A stretch of 64,000 bases of DNA from Salegentibacter echinorum (GTDB lineage: Bacteria > Bacteroidota > Bacteroidia > Flavobacteriales > Flavobacteriaceae), in NCBI RefSeq assembly GCF_900129445.1, contig NZ_FQVT01000003.1:1-64000 (forward strand). The letters run 5' to 3'. The position numbers and the translations under genes were made by a program. Positions within the stretch are counted from its first letter, which is position 1. Every line of letters begins with the position of its first letter. Below the pieces are notes generated by a model. That model did not search any database and was not told where the DNA came from. It saw only the letters and a list, made by a program, of their open reading frames with translations. Below, in pieces: positions 9,260 through 17,180 of the stretch.

Positions 9260-9406
9260 TCAGTACAATGTTATTTTATGATCTCCGCATTTTTTGCCGA
9301 ACTCATCTCGGTAAAGCGGAAACCTATAGTTGTTTTAAATCTTTATTGAATTTTACGACAGCCTTTATACTATTAATAGATATTTAAAGCTATAAAAGTT
9401 GGAATT

Positions 9407-9440
9407 CCCGAAGCAGGTTCGGGATAATTGCTTAGCAATT
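9407..9440 (-). terminator. Two small palindromes downstream of the pRiA4b-like gene
   Basis: CCCGAA/TTCGGG (9407-9412 and 9418-9423) and AATTG/CAATT (9426-9440) are inverted repeats right at and beyond the stop of the minus-strand gene. There is no long T-run, so termination is only a suggestion. Confidence 0.35.
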
Positions 9441-9948
9441 AATTCCAATTTTCATCAAAGGAAAGGTCGTCATAATCGTTGGTATTGTAGCCCTGGTCGA
9501 AAATGTCCTGGGAACCTGCCTCATCATCGTCTTCGCCAACAAAATCTTTATCTGGTGCTTCATCTGGCAACTGCCCGTGCACATACATAAGATTTGGATA
9601 ATCGCGACCATCTTCAATTTCTCCTATTTGCGCCAATTCGATTAAAAAAGTCCACATTTTTAAAAAATCATAAACATAGATAATATTCCTGTTTTCTTCG
9701 TCTAAGATAGATTCCAGGCTGGTTTCGTTCATTAAACGAACCTCGCCACCCATATCAAATTGGGAAAATTCTTCGCCCTGCTCCCACTTTTCATCACTTA
9801 AATAAAACGAGGCCATTTCTGTACCATCAAACCCAAAGGACTGTAAAATAGTGTTATGCAGATCTTCCAGGCTGCTATCTTTCAAAACTTCTATATCTCT
9901 AAATACATCTTCTTCAGCATCTAGAATTACTCTAAATCTATAAACCAT
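9439..9948 (-). CDS. Plasmid pRiA4b ORF-3-like family protein
   Basis: A 169-residue acidic protein. The start MVYRFRVILDAEEDVFRDIEV followed by LEDLHNTILQSFGFDGTEMASFYLSDEKWEQG matches the ubiquitin-like fold of the pRiA4b ORF-3 / TnpR passenger family (PF07929), whose function is unknown. The last ~40 residues are very rich in Asp and Glu and are probably disordered. In Flavobacteriia this family is usually chromosomal and stable, so the plasmid name need not imply mobility here. It lies 50 bases downstream of ctaA in the same direction and may share its transcript. Confidence 0.8.
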   Translation of the reverse strand: MVYRFRVILDAEEDVFRDIEVLKDSSLEDLHNTILQSFGFDGTEMASFYLSDEKWEQGEEFSQFDMGGEVRLMNETSLESILDEENRNIIYVYDFLKMWTFLIELAQIGEIEDGRDYPNLMYVHGQLPDEAPDKDFVGEDDDEAGSQDIFDQGYNTNDYDDLSFDENWN

Positions 9949-9998
9949 AACATCAAATTTTAAAATGCAAAGCTACGTTTTTTAGATTAAAATAAAAG

Positions 9999-11012
9999 CT
10001 ATTTTGTAAACCTGTGCAGGGTATAAGTCATACCCGCAAGAAGGAAAAATGCACCCATTTGATGTGCGACTCCCAACCAAACCGGTACCTGCAGGAGCAA
10101 CGTGAATACACCAAGAATAAATTGAAATACAAGTAGCACTAACAAGGTGTTTATGACTTTCGGGTGACGGTGTTCTGGAGCTAATTTTCTAGATCTGTAC
10201 CAAATATAAAGGATTACAGCTACCACGACATAAGCCATATACCTGTGTACAAATTGCACCCCGCTTTTACCTTCAATAAAATTCATAATTAATGGTTCCT
10301 GCTCAATCCAAACGGTTTCGTGAATTAACTTTCCCTCTGCCATAAGTGGCCAGAAGTTATGTATAAGCCCTGCATCAAGTCCTGCCACAAAAGCACCCCA
10401 AATAATCTGGATAATGAGCACAAGCATACCAACTCGCAAAAGATTTCTAAAACTTTTATTGATACTGCTTCTGTATGGATAAATTAAATCCAGGGCGACC
10501 CAAAGTGTATAGGCGAAGGTTAAAAAAGCAGTTATAAGATGCGCTGCTAGCCTGTAGTGACTAACATCTGGCATATCTACCAGACCACTTTTTACCATAT
10601 ACCAGCCTAAAAAACCCTGAAACCCTCCAAGAAATAGTAGAAGAATCGCTTTTTTGATAGTCGGTTTTGTGAGTTGTTTGGTAATTAGGAAATATAAAAA
10701 TGGAATAATAAAAACCAGTCCAATTAATCTACCTAGAACACGGTGAAGCCACTCCCAGAAGTAAATATCTTTAAACTCTTCTAAGGTGAAATGAAAATTT
10801 TTCTTTTGATATTCCGGGAACTGTTTATAATGCTCGAAGGTCTCTGTCCATTCTTGTTCATTTAAGGGGGGGATTGTGCCCGTGACAAGTTTATAGTCGG
10901 ACATGGAAAGGCCAGAATGTGTAAGTCGCGTAATTCCTCCAACAATGACCATGATAAAAATAAGAATACATCCTGTAAACAACCAGTAAATTACTTTTTT
11001 ATTGTCTTTCAT
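9999..11012 (-). CDS. ctaA: Heme A synthase, COX15/CtaA family
   Basis: A membrane enzyme that oxidises the C8 methyl of heme O to give heme A for aa3-type cytochrome oxidases. The 337 residues form about eight hydrophobic helices in two similar halves. Family signatures are GGITRLTHSGLSM near residue 25, the paired heme-ligand histidines in WLHRVLGR (first half) and FVHRYMAYV and HQMGAFFLLAG (second half), and RLAAHLITAF. The long form with EWTETFEHYKQFPEYQ after the first helix is characteristic of the alpha-proteobacterial/mitochondrial and Bacteroidota type. It sits between the CCA-type enzyme gene (42-base gap) and the pRiA4b-like gene, all on the minus strand. Confidence 0.94.
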   Translation of the reverse strand: MKDNKKVIYWLFTGCILIFIMVIVGGITRLTHSGLSMSDYKLVTGTIPPLNEQEWTETFEHYKQFPEYQKKNFHFTLEEFKDIYFWEWLHRVLGRLIGLVFIIPFLYFLITKQLTKPTIKKAILLLFLGGFQGFLGWYMVKSGLVDMPDVSHYRLAAHLITAFLTFAYTLWVALDLIYPYRSSINKSFRNLLRVGMLVLIIQIIWGAFVAGLDAGLIHNFWPLMAEGKLIHETVWIEQEPLIMNFIEGKSGVQFVHRYMAYVVVAVILYIWYRSRKLAPEHRHPKVINTLLVLLVFQFILGVFTLLLQVPVWLGVAHQMGAFFLLAGMTYTLHRFTK

Positions 11013-11053
11013 CTGAATATATAATTGGCATATTAATCATTTCTAAAAAGACC

Positions 11054-12472
11054 TTAGTTAGCCATTAAACCAAGTTCCTTTCCTTTTTTAAGCATTAATT
11101 CCCTTGCCGCCTTGTGTTCATTGGGAATATCACCTTCTAAAATAGCTTCTTTAATAGTATCTTTTATAATCCCAATTTCACGTGAGGGTTTGATATTGAA
11201 GGTTTGCATGATCTCTTCTCCTGAAACCGGAGGTTGAAATTTTCTTACCTTATCGCGTTCTTCTACCTCCTTCATTTTTTTTCGCACCACTTTAAAGTTT
11301 TTGTGGTAACGCGCATAACGTTTCGGGTTTTTGGTGGTAATATCGGCTTCACAAAGCGTCATAAGGTCTTCAATATCATCTCCTGCATCAAAGATAAGTC
11401 GGCGCACGGCAGAGTCGGTCACGTCATTATCAACAATCGCAATGGGACGCGAACTCATCAATACCAGTTTCTGCACATATTTCATCTTATCGTTAAGCGG
11501 TAATCGCAAACGCTTAAAGAGTTTAAATACCATTTTAGCCCCAACAAACTCGTGCCCATGAAAAGTCCAACCTATTTTTTTATGAAACTTCTTGGTCGGC
11601 GCTTTGCCAATATCATGGAGCAAAGCAGCCCATCTCAACCAAAGGTTATCTGTGTTTTCTGAAATATTATCTACCACTTCCAGCGTATGCCAAAAATTGT
11701 CTTTATGTTTTTGTCCTTCAATTTCATCAATTCCCTCCAGGGCAGTTAATTCAGGCATAATGATAGCGAGCAAACCGGTTTTATGCAGTAACGCAAAACC
11801 TTTAGACGGTCTATTGGCTAGCATAATTTTATGTAACTCGGTAGTAATTCTTTCTTTTGAAATTATTTTGATGCGCTTTTTATTTCTGGTAATGGCATCC
11901 AAAGATTCTTTTTCTATCTTAAAATCCAATTGGGTTGCAAATCGAATGGCCCTAAGCATACGAAGTGGATCATCAGAATAAGTGACATCGGGATCCAGTG
12001 GAGTTTTTATAAGTTTAGCTTCCAGGTGTTTTATACCATTAAAAGGATCTAATAATTCACTAAAGTTTTTCTCGTTTAAACTTAGTGCGAGCGCATTAAT
12101 AGTGAAATCCCGTCTATTTTGATCGTCTTCCAGGGAACCGTTTTCTACAATAGGCTTTCTACTGTCTTTTTGATAGCTTTCTTTCCTGGCGCCAACAAAT
12201 TCGATCTCCATATCGAAGGCCTTTAGCATTGCGGTTCCATAATTTTTAAAAACCTGAACTTTAGGTTGGTGTGGTAAGATTTCGGCTACTTTTTTGGCAA
12301 GGGCTATTCCACTGCCTATGGCCACAATATCAATATCTTTGGGTGCTCCCCGCTTTAAAATATGATCCCGAACAAAACCACCAATTACATAACTTTCCAG
12401 CTGTAATTCTTCTGCTGCCTGGGTTATAACTCTAAATATATTATGATTTAACGCGCTTTGGTATTTTTTCAC
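11054..12472 (-). CDS. CCA-adding tRNA nucleotidyltransferase / poly(A) polymerase family with HD domain
   Basis: A 472-residue class II nucleotidyltransferase expected to build or repair the 3' CCA end of tRNA. The N-terminal head has GGFVRD (residues 31-36) and the metal-binding pair in KDIDIV (D46, D48). RRDFTINALALSL near residue 116 and DPLRMLRAIRFATQL near residue 165 are classic family segments. An HD phosphohydrolase domain follows (LLHDIGKAPTK, H286-D287), as in many bacterial versions. The frame starts with GTG at 12472, which is the only start that keeps the usual N terminus (KKYQSALNHNIFRVI). A poly(A) polymerase role cannot be excluded from sequence alone. Confidence 0.9.
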   Translation of the reverse strand: MKKYQSALNHNIFRVITQAAEELQLESYVIGGFVRDHILKRGAPKDIDIVAIGSGIALAKKVAEILPHQPKVQVFKNYGTAMLKAFDMEIEFVGARKESYQKDSRKPIVENGSLEDDQNRRDFTINALALSLNEKNFSELLDPFNGIKHLEAKLIKTPLDPDVTYSDDPLRMLRAIRFATQLDFKIEKESLDAITRNKKRIKIISKERITTELHKIMLANRPSKGFALLHKTGLLAIIMPELTALEGIDEIEGQKHKDNFWHTLEVVDNISENTDNLWLRWAALLHDIGKAPTKKFHKKIGWTFHGHEFVGAKMVFKLFKRLRLPLNDKMKYVQKLVLMSSRPIAIVDNDVTDSAVRRLIFDAGDDIEDLMTLCEADITTKNPKRYARYHKNFKVVRKKMKEVEERDKVRKFQPPVSGEEIMQTFNIKPSREIGIIKDTIKEAILEGDIPNEHKAARELMLKKGKELGLMAN

Positions 12473-12547
12473 AAGTATTTAAATTTTTGCTTTTAAAATC
12501 TGAAAATATAATCTAAAAGCTCTTGCTACCATGTGTATATCTGGAGA

Positions 12548-12580
12548 AAACCTCATAGGTTTCGAAAACCTGTGAGGTTT
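12548..12580. repeat. CCTCA palindrome, copy 2
   Basis: Arms AAACCTCATAGGTTT (12548-12562) and AAACCTGTGAGGTTT (12566-12580) pair with one mismatch around a 3-base loop. The sequence belongs to the ACCTCACAG family of palindromes found four times in the window. It lies between the copied tail of the YrdC gene and the CCA-type enzyme gene. Confidence 0.65.
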
Positions 12581-12589
12581 AACCCTCGA

Positions 12590-12691
12590 ATTCGTGGCAA
12601 CTTTATTTTCTAATCACTTTTACCTTTCCATCATTGCTTAATTTAATAATGGCAGAGGGTTTGGCCGATTTTTTTTCTTTTGCAAATTTAC
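12590..12691. repeat. Direct repeat, left copy: duplicated 3' end of the YrdC gene
   Basis: These 102 bases match 13151-13253 with no substitution and a single 1-base difference in a T-run (8 versus 9 Ts). The right copy is the real 3' end of the YrdC/Sua5 gene, its stop codon and 13 bases beyond; this left copy is a detached fragment of about 30 codons and cannot be expressed as part of the gene. The two copies bracket the GxxExxY gene. Both begin with ATTCGTGGC, part of the GCCACGAAT repeat. Confidence 0.92.
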
Positions 12692-12747
12692 CATTTAGAA
12701 TATAGTTCCTAAAGTTTTAATGACTTTTCATATACTGTTGTTTTAAA

Positions 12748-12764
12748 GCCACGAATTCACGAAT
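12748..12764 (+). repeat. Left inverted repeat of the GxxExxY unit
   Basis: GCCACGAATTCACGAAT lies just downstream of the GxxExxY stop. Its inverted partner at 13143-13159 matches at 16 of 17 positions. Together they enclose a 412-base unit that contains only the GxxExxY gene. Confidence 0.85.
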
Positions 12765-12766
12765 AT

Positions 12767-13141
12767 TTATAATACTATTCTTTTATGGTCTAGCAAATCT
12801 TTATGAAAGTTGGCTAAAATTGCCAATTTATTTTCTGAAACTTTTAAATAATTAATGCACTGAGCAATATGTTTATCATGAATATTTTCTATAGCTTTTA
12901 TTTCTAAAATTATTTTATCGAAAACCACAAAATCTGCATAAAATTTATGAGGTAGTATAGTGCCTTTATAGGAAACAGTATATTTTTTTTCTCTCTGAAA
13001 AGGAATATCACGAATTTTGAACTCCAGTTCAATTGCATCTTTATAGACAATTTCAGAAAATCCGCTTCCCAAATGATTATAAACATCAAATAAAGTACCT
13101 ACAATGGCATAACTTTCTTTTTTATGAATAATTTCCGCCAT
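12767..13141 (-). CDS. GxxExxY family protein, PD-(D/E)xK nuclease-like
   Basis: A 124-residue member of the GxxExxY family: the name motif is GFSEIVY near residue 27, and FYADFVVFDKIILEIKA (about residues 67-83) supplies the D...ExK pattern of the PD-(D/E)xK nuclease fold. Biochemical function is not established for the family. The context is striking: the gene starts 22 bases after the YrdC stop on the same strand, is enclosed by 17-base inverted repeats (12748-12764, 13143-13159), and beyond these a ~102-base copy of the YrdC 3' end is directly repeated. The arrangement suggests a small inserted unit that restored or copied the end of its host gene. A nuclease that targets the GCCACGAAT repeat is a hypothesis only. 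Confidence 0.88.
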   Translation of the reverse strand: MAEIIHKKESYAIVGTLFDVYNHLGSGFSEIVYKDAIELEFKIRDIPFQREKKYTVSYKGTILPHKFYADFVVFDKIILEIKAIENIHDKHIAQCINYLKVSENKLAILANFHKDLLDHKRIVL

Positions 13142-13142
13142 A

Positions 13143-13159
13143 ATTCGTGTATTCGTGGC
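13143..13159 (-). repeat. Right inverted repeat of the GxxExxY unit
   Basis: ATTCGTGTATTCGTGGC is the inverted partner of 12748-12764 with one mismatch. It lies in the 22-base gap between the GxxExxY start and the YrdC stop; its outer nine bases are also the first nine of the right direct repeat. Confidence 0.85.
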
Positions 13160-13253
13160 AACTTTATTTTCTAATCACTTTTACCTTTCCATCATTGCTT
13201 AATTTAATAATGGCAGAGGGTTTGGCCGATTTTTTTTTCTTTTGCAAATTTAC
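13151..13253. repeat. Direct repeat, right copy, within the YrdC 3' end
   Basis: The original-looking copy of the ~102-base duplication. It covers the last ~29 codons of the YrdC/Sua5 gene plus 13 bases past its stop, and its partner is 12590-12691. Near identity means the duplication is young or kept alike by recombination. Confidence 0.92.
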
Positions 13254-13733
13254 TACATAGTCCACACCTTCTAAAATTTCGGGGCTAATTTCAGCAAAAG
13301 ATTCTGGGGTTTTTTGCCCGCTAAGATTGGCAGAAGTAGAGACGATTGGTTTTCTAAATCTTTTTGCCAATTCATTGCTAAATTTATCCTTAGAAACTCT
13401 AATAGCCAGGGAATTATCTTCAGCGATTAAATTTTCGGCTACCCTAATGGGGTCGTCATAAATTACCGTAGTTGGTTTTTTGGTATATTTTAGAATATCG
13501 TAAGCTACCTCGGGCACATCCTCAATAAACTGATTGAGCATTTTATAATCTGAAACCAGGCAAATAAGTGCCATGCTTTCATTTCGCTTTTTTAAAGCAT
13601 AAACTTTATCTACAGCATCTGCATTGGTCGCATCACAGCCAATTCCCCAAACTGTATCGGTGGGGTAGAGAATGAGGCCGCCGCGTTTTAACGTGGCCAG
13701 GGCATTTTGTATTTCGGTTTTATGATCTTCCAT
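13164..13733 (-). CDS. L-threonylcarbamoyladenylate synthase family, YrdC/Sua5
   Basis: A 189-residue YrdC-fold protein. These enzymes use threonine, bicarbonate and ATP to make threonylcarbamoyl-AMP for the t6A37 modification of ANN-decoding tRNAs. The nucleotide-binding loop GGLILYPTDTVWGIGCDAT is at residues 18-36, followed by KKRNESMALICLVSD and IRVSKD; PIVSTSANLSGQKTPESF near residue 130 is characteristic. The last ~29 codons are duplicated downstream (12590-12691). The upstream GT4 gene overlaps this gene's start by 14 bases, so they are translationally coupled. A second YrdC paralogue lies at 30758-31378; which one carries out t6A synthesis is uncertain, but this one matches TsaC-type proteins well. 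Confidence 0.9.
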   Translation of the reverse strand: MEDHKTEIQNALATLKRGGLILYPTDTVWGIGCDATNADAVDKVYALKKRNESMALICLVSDYKMLNQFIEDVPEVAYDILKYTKKPTTVIYDDPIRVAENLIAEDNSLAIRVSKDKFSNELAKRFRKPIVSTSANLSGQKTPESFAEISPEILEGVDYVVNLQKKKKSAKPSAIIKLSNDGKVKVIRK

Positions 13734-14835
13734 TTAAAATATTTTTATAAACTTGAAAAGTTTCTTTTGCCATTCTTTTTGTTGTAAAATTTTCTAATAA
13801 TTTTTGATAGGATTTTTCGATATAATCCTGTTTTAACTCTGGGTTTCCTACCAGGTAAACAATATATTCGGCAAGCTTTTTTGCATCTTTTGCTTCAGCT
13901 AATAGTCCGTTTTCTAAATGAGCCACAATTTCGGGAATTCCCCCCACATTTGTAGCAATTACCGGAGTTTTATAATAAAAAGCTTCAAAAATCACATTAG
14001 GTAATCCTTCGGAATTTGAGGTAACCAGTAAATAATCTAATTGCGGAATAAAAGCAGCGGCATTGGGCATAAAACCTAAAATAGAGACATATTCTTTAAT
14101 TCCCTTTGCTTTTAACTGTTGTAGGAAGCGGGGAGTCTCGGCAGAGAATCGGCCAATTTGCACAAAATGAAATTTTAATCCTGAATTTTTCTTTACCAAT
14201 GCTTCAATCGTATTCGCCAGGGTAGTAAGGTCTTTGGCAGGAATGTGATTACCTATATGTCCCACTAGAATAACATCTCCAACTATTTCCAGTTTCTTCC
14301 GAAGTTGAATTTCAGAAGAAATACTTTTTTGCTTTTCAATGGAAAGCCCGTGGTAAAGCGTCTGTAATTTACTTTTATCTGTAATGTGTTTTGCAGCGAT
14401 TTCTTTCGTTTTTTCTGAAACACATAAAATGCGCTCAATTTTTGTGTAATTGTATTTTAAAAGTGTCGATTTTCGATTTTTTATGGGAAAGGAGGTTTTT
14501 TTACTAAAAACCATAGGAGGTAAATTAAAAAAATTATCGGCCAATACAGCAAGACTAAGTGCTTTGGTATCGTGAATATGAATAAGATCAATATGTTTTG
14601 TTTTGCAAATGCGTTTAATTTTTAGGCAATACCTAAGGTCTAAATTAAAACTCAGTTTAACGGTTTGGTAATTAAGTTTAGTGGTTTTTAAGTGTTTGTG
14701 AAAAAGCCCTTCTTCAACGCATAAAATAGTATTTTCTACTTGAGGAAAGTTTTTTTTAAACTCCTTACCCAGCAATTCAATTTGATTTTCCCCGCCGCCC
14801 CAATTATTAATTGCCGATAAATGAAGTATGTTCAT
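13720..14835 (-). CDS. Glycosyltransferase family 4 (GT-B), LPS core region
   Basis: A 371-residue GT-B glycosyltransferase. The start MNILHLSAINNWGGGENQIELL (ATG 14835) matches the acceptor-side glycine-rich loop of GT4 enzymes; the frame is open 16 codons further but without family similarity. The donor-binding half shows ILVGHIGNHIPAKDLTTLANTI near residue 190 and the GT4 signature SNSEGLPNVIFEAFYYKTPVIATNVGGIPEI near residue 290, whose acidic residues bind the nucleotide sugar. It probably adds a sugar to lipopolysaccharide core or another glycan, judging from the Kdo-kinase and GT genes that follow. The 3' end overlaps the YrdC gene by 14 bases. Confidence 0.9.
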   Translation of the reverse strand: MNILHLSAINNWGGGENQIELLGKEFKKNFPQVENTILCVEEGLFHKHLKTTKLNYQTVKLSFNLDLRYCLKIKRICKTKHIDLIHIHDTKALSLAVLADNFFNLPPMVFSKKTSFPIKNRKSTLLKYNYTKIERILCVSEKTKEIAAKHITDKSKLQTLYHGLSIEKQKSISSEIQLRKKLEIVGDVILVGHIGNHIPAKDLTTLANTIEALVKKNSGLKFHFVQIGRFSAETPRFLQQLKAKGIKEYVSILGFMPNAAAFIPQLDYLLVTSNSEGLPNVIFEAFYYKTPVIATNVGGIPEIVAHLENGLLAEAKDAKKLAEYIVYLVGNPELKQDYIEKSYQKLLENFTTKRMAKETFQVYKNILNGRS

Positions 14836-15377
14836 TAGTTTTTCTGTTAAATACTCTTTTAGGATATTTCTTGAAAAATTCAATTATCCGTGAATTTCTT
14901 TCGTTGCGAGGAAATAACAAGTCTCATCTTTAGTTTATTTACCTCTTATTCCTTACAAGGCTTTAGAGTTGCAAAAATAAAACAATTCTTAGCGATCTAA
15001 GTTTAATAGGAGATTTTAGATGAACCTCAAAAGAGTTTCTTAGCTTTATATTAATCGCAGGGCGATAGCCAAGGGGTTAAATTCCCGGGACTTGGCTCGA
15101 ATTAGTAATATTTTTTAGAAAGCTATCTCATATCTTTGGATTGCGGTTGGTGCCTGTCTATTTAGTTTAATAAATAGGAATTTTAAAGATTTTTTATAAT
15201 TTTAGCCCTTTATAGGGAAGTTAAGATTAATTTAAACTTTAAATATGCGCTCATAGGTTTGAGTTTCGTTGAAGAGAGAAACGTATGCTGCAAGACATTT
15301 TAAATTGTATATTGTTATAAGTAGCAAAGAAAGACTTCTGTTGAGGGTGAAAACAATAGGAGAAATTCACTGAATTT
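14836..15377. other. Spacer between divergent GT4 and Kdo-kinase-like genes
   Basis: About 540 bases with no open frame that looks real. It contains one member of the GATAGCC/CTCGAA dispersed repeat (15056-15131). Regulatory sites for the two divergent transcripts are expected here, but no strong promoter was identified. Confidence 0.4.
15056..15131 (+). repeat. CTCGAA dispersed repeat, copy a
   Basis: Starts CGCAGGGCGATAGCC, continues with AAGGGGTTAAATTCCCGGGA, then CTTGGCTCGAA and an AT-rich arm ending near CTATCTCATATC. It closely follows the plan of 52744-52830. Its segment 15065-15082 is identical over 18 bases to 24535-24552. Confidence 0.65.
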
Positions 15378-16112
15378 ATGAATATATACATTTCTAAATA
15401 TCATAAATTGCCTAAAAAAAGCATTGAAGAAATTCTATTGAATTTTAATGCTGTTGGTCATAGTTTTATTGAAGATAAAACAAAGCGTAGAAACCATGTT
15501 AAAGTGGTGGAGAAAGAAGGTCGCAGGGTAAATGTAAAATCTTTTCAACAACCTAATTGGCTAAATCGTTACGTGTACGCCCTATTTAGAAAATCTAAAG
15601 CCGAGCGGTCTTTTGAGTTTGCAAAAAGATTAATCGAAAAAGGAATTGGCACTCCAAAACCCATTGCTTACGCCGAAGAAATTGGCAAAGGTGCACTTAC
15701 CAAGAGCTTTTATATTAGTGAGCAATTAGATTACGATCTTAGTTTTGGTGATTTGGATCTTAAAAAAGCCGGTCACGAGGATATTCTACGAGCTTTTACA
15801 CATTTTACTTACACATTACACGAGCAAAAAATCGAATTTTTAGACCACAGTCCCGAAAATACTTTAATTGAATTAAACAATGGGAACTATCAATTTTATC
15901 TTGTAGATCTAAATCGCATGTATTTTCATTCCTTAAATTTTATTGAGAGAATGAAAAACTTCGCTCGTTTAACCACAGATATTGAGAAGGTGAAAATTAT
16001 GGCAGAAGAATATGCCGAACTCATTGAAAAATCTGAAGCTGAGGTTTTTGAAAAGATGTGGTTTTTCGTGAAGTCGCTTTCTAAAAATGAAAGTACAAGT
16101 ATAGAAACTTAA
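15378..16112 (+). CDS. Kdo kinase / lipopolysaccharide kinase-like protein (first copy)
   Basis: A 244-residue protein of the small protein-kinase-like family that includes Kdo kinase KdkA and InaA, which phosphorylate sugars of the lipopolysaccharide inner core. The catalytic loop is LDHSPENT (D156 and N161) and the metal-binding DFG equivalent is VDLNR (V176-R180). The KSFQQPNWLNRYVYALFRKSKAERSFEFAKRL region carries the ATP-lysine and family-typical R/K-rich helix. It is expected in the cytoplasm at the inner membrane. It is followed after 26 bases by the GT90-like gene, and a paralogue with the same motifs lies at 17181-17927. Two copies suggest two different phosphorylation sites or acceptors; this is inference. 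Confidence 0.85.
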   Translation: MNIYISKYHKLPKKSIEEILLNFNAVGHSFIEDKTKRRNHVKVVEKEGRRVNVKSFQQPNWLNRYVYALFRKSKAERSFEFAKRLIEKGIGTPKPIAYAEEIGKGALTKSFYISEQLDYDLSFGDLDLKKAGHEDILRAFTHFTYTLHEQKIEFLDHSPENTLIELNNGNYQFYLVDLNRMYFHSLNFIERMKNFARLTTDIEKVKIMAEEYAELIEKSEAEVFEKMWFFVKSLSKNESTSIET

Positions 16113-16138
16113 ATATTTTGTCAAACCAATAATTAGGA

Positions 16139-17110
16139 ATGACTTTAGACTATCTATTTAAATCTGGCAAAAACCCAAAAATAATCTATTATATTTTGGC
16201 TTATGCGCGGGTCGCGACTCCAGGAATAGTTTATAGAAGACGGTTAAAAAAAGCTTTAAAAAGTATTGAATCCCGGCCAGATGCGGCCTATATAAAAGAA
16301 CGAATAAATTATTACAATAAATTAGAGGAGACACAAGAGCTGCCAGAAGATGTGGAACGCCTGGGAGATCTAAAAAGGTCAAAGAAAGTAAAATCGGTTT
16401 ATTTTCTGGATGCCTATCAAATTACCTGCTGGTTTAATTTTCATTTTAAATGGAATTATGTGCCGGGTGATGTCACCCATATTCCCAAAATACCATCTAT
16501 TGTGAAAAGCCGGCCAATTGCGGGTGACAACCAAAACTCTATACTTCTAAAATTGGTGCAAGTGCGCCATTTTGTGTTTCTTAATGATAAGCTTTCTTTT
16601 AAAGAAAAAAAGAATAAAATTATTTTTAGAGGAAAAGCAGATCACCGGCCCAATAGAACGCAATTCATGAGTAAGTATTTTGATCACCCTATGTGTGATC
16701 TGGGTAATATTTCTAAGAAAAATATTTTACCGGAGCATTGGAAGGTTGAAAAATGTTCCCTGTACAATCATTTAAACTTTAAATTCATTTTGGCTTTAGA
16801 AGGAATAGATGTGGCCAGTAATTTAAAGTGGATTATGTCTTCAAACTCTATCGCGGTAATGCCAAAGCCAACTTACGAGACCTGGTTTATGGAAGGAAAA
16901 TTAGTTCCCAATGTGCATTATATTTTAATAAAAGATGATTTTTCCGATCTTGAAGAAAGACTTAATTATTATATAAAAAACGATGACGAAGCGCAAAAGA
17001 TTATAGACAATGCCAATGAATACGTATCCCAGTTTTTAGATAAAAAAAGAGAACAACTTATTGGCCTGGCGGTGATGAAAAAGTATTTGAAGAAGACAAA
17101 TCAGCTCTAA
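16139..17110 (+). CDS. Glycosyltransferase family 90 / LPS-modifying-like enzyme
   Basis: A 323-residue protein resembling glycosyltransferase family 90 (LpsA / CAP10 type). Supporting segments are IPSIVKSRPIAGDNQNSIL, where family members bear the P-x-x-x-K-x-R-x region, KNKIIFRGKADH near residue 160, and FKFILALEGIDVASNLKWIMSSNSIAVMP near residue 218 with the acidic ED/EG-V-A-SNLKW donor-binding pattern. Bacterial GT90 proteins transfer xylose or related sugars to lipopolysaccharide. It lies between two Kdo-kinase-like genes on the same strand, which strongly suggests a role in the inner core. No membrane helix or signal peptide is evident, so a cytoplasmic site is expected. Confidence 0.83.
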   Translation: MTLDYLFKSGKNPKIIYYILAYARVATPGIVYRRRLKKALKSIESRPDAAYIKERINYYNKLEETQELPEDVERLGDLKRSKKVKSVYFLDAYQITCWFNFHFKWNYVPGDVTHIPKIPSIVKSRPIAGDNQNSILLKLVQVRHFVFLNDKLSFKEKKNKIIFRGKADHRPNRTQFMSKYFDHPMCDLGNISKKNILPEHWKVEKCSLYNHLNFKFILALEGIDVASNLKWIMSSNSIAVMPKPTYETWFMEGKLVPNVHYILIKDDFSDLEERLNYYIKNDDEAQKIIDNANEYVSQFLDKKREQLIGLAVMKKYLKKTNQL

Positions 17111-17155
17111 TACAGTTTACATCATTTGTTGCTATAGTTTCTGAATTTATAATTT

Positions 17156-17163
17156 TAAATTTG
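17156..17163 (+). promoter_or_regulatory. Candidate -7 box for the second Kdo-kinase-like gene
   Basis: TAAATTTG fits the Bacteroidota -7 consensus TAnnTTTG and lies 17 bases upstream of the ATG at 17181, in the 70-base gap after the GT90-like gene. A TTTG/TTG at about 17125-17131 could serve as -33 but the spacing is a little long. Confidence 0.45.
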
Positions 17164-17180
17164 CAGCAAATATCTAACAT

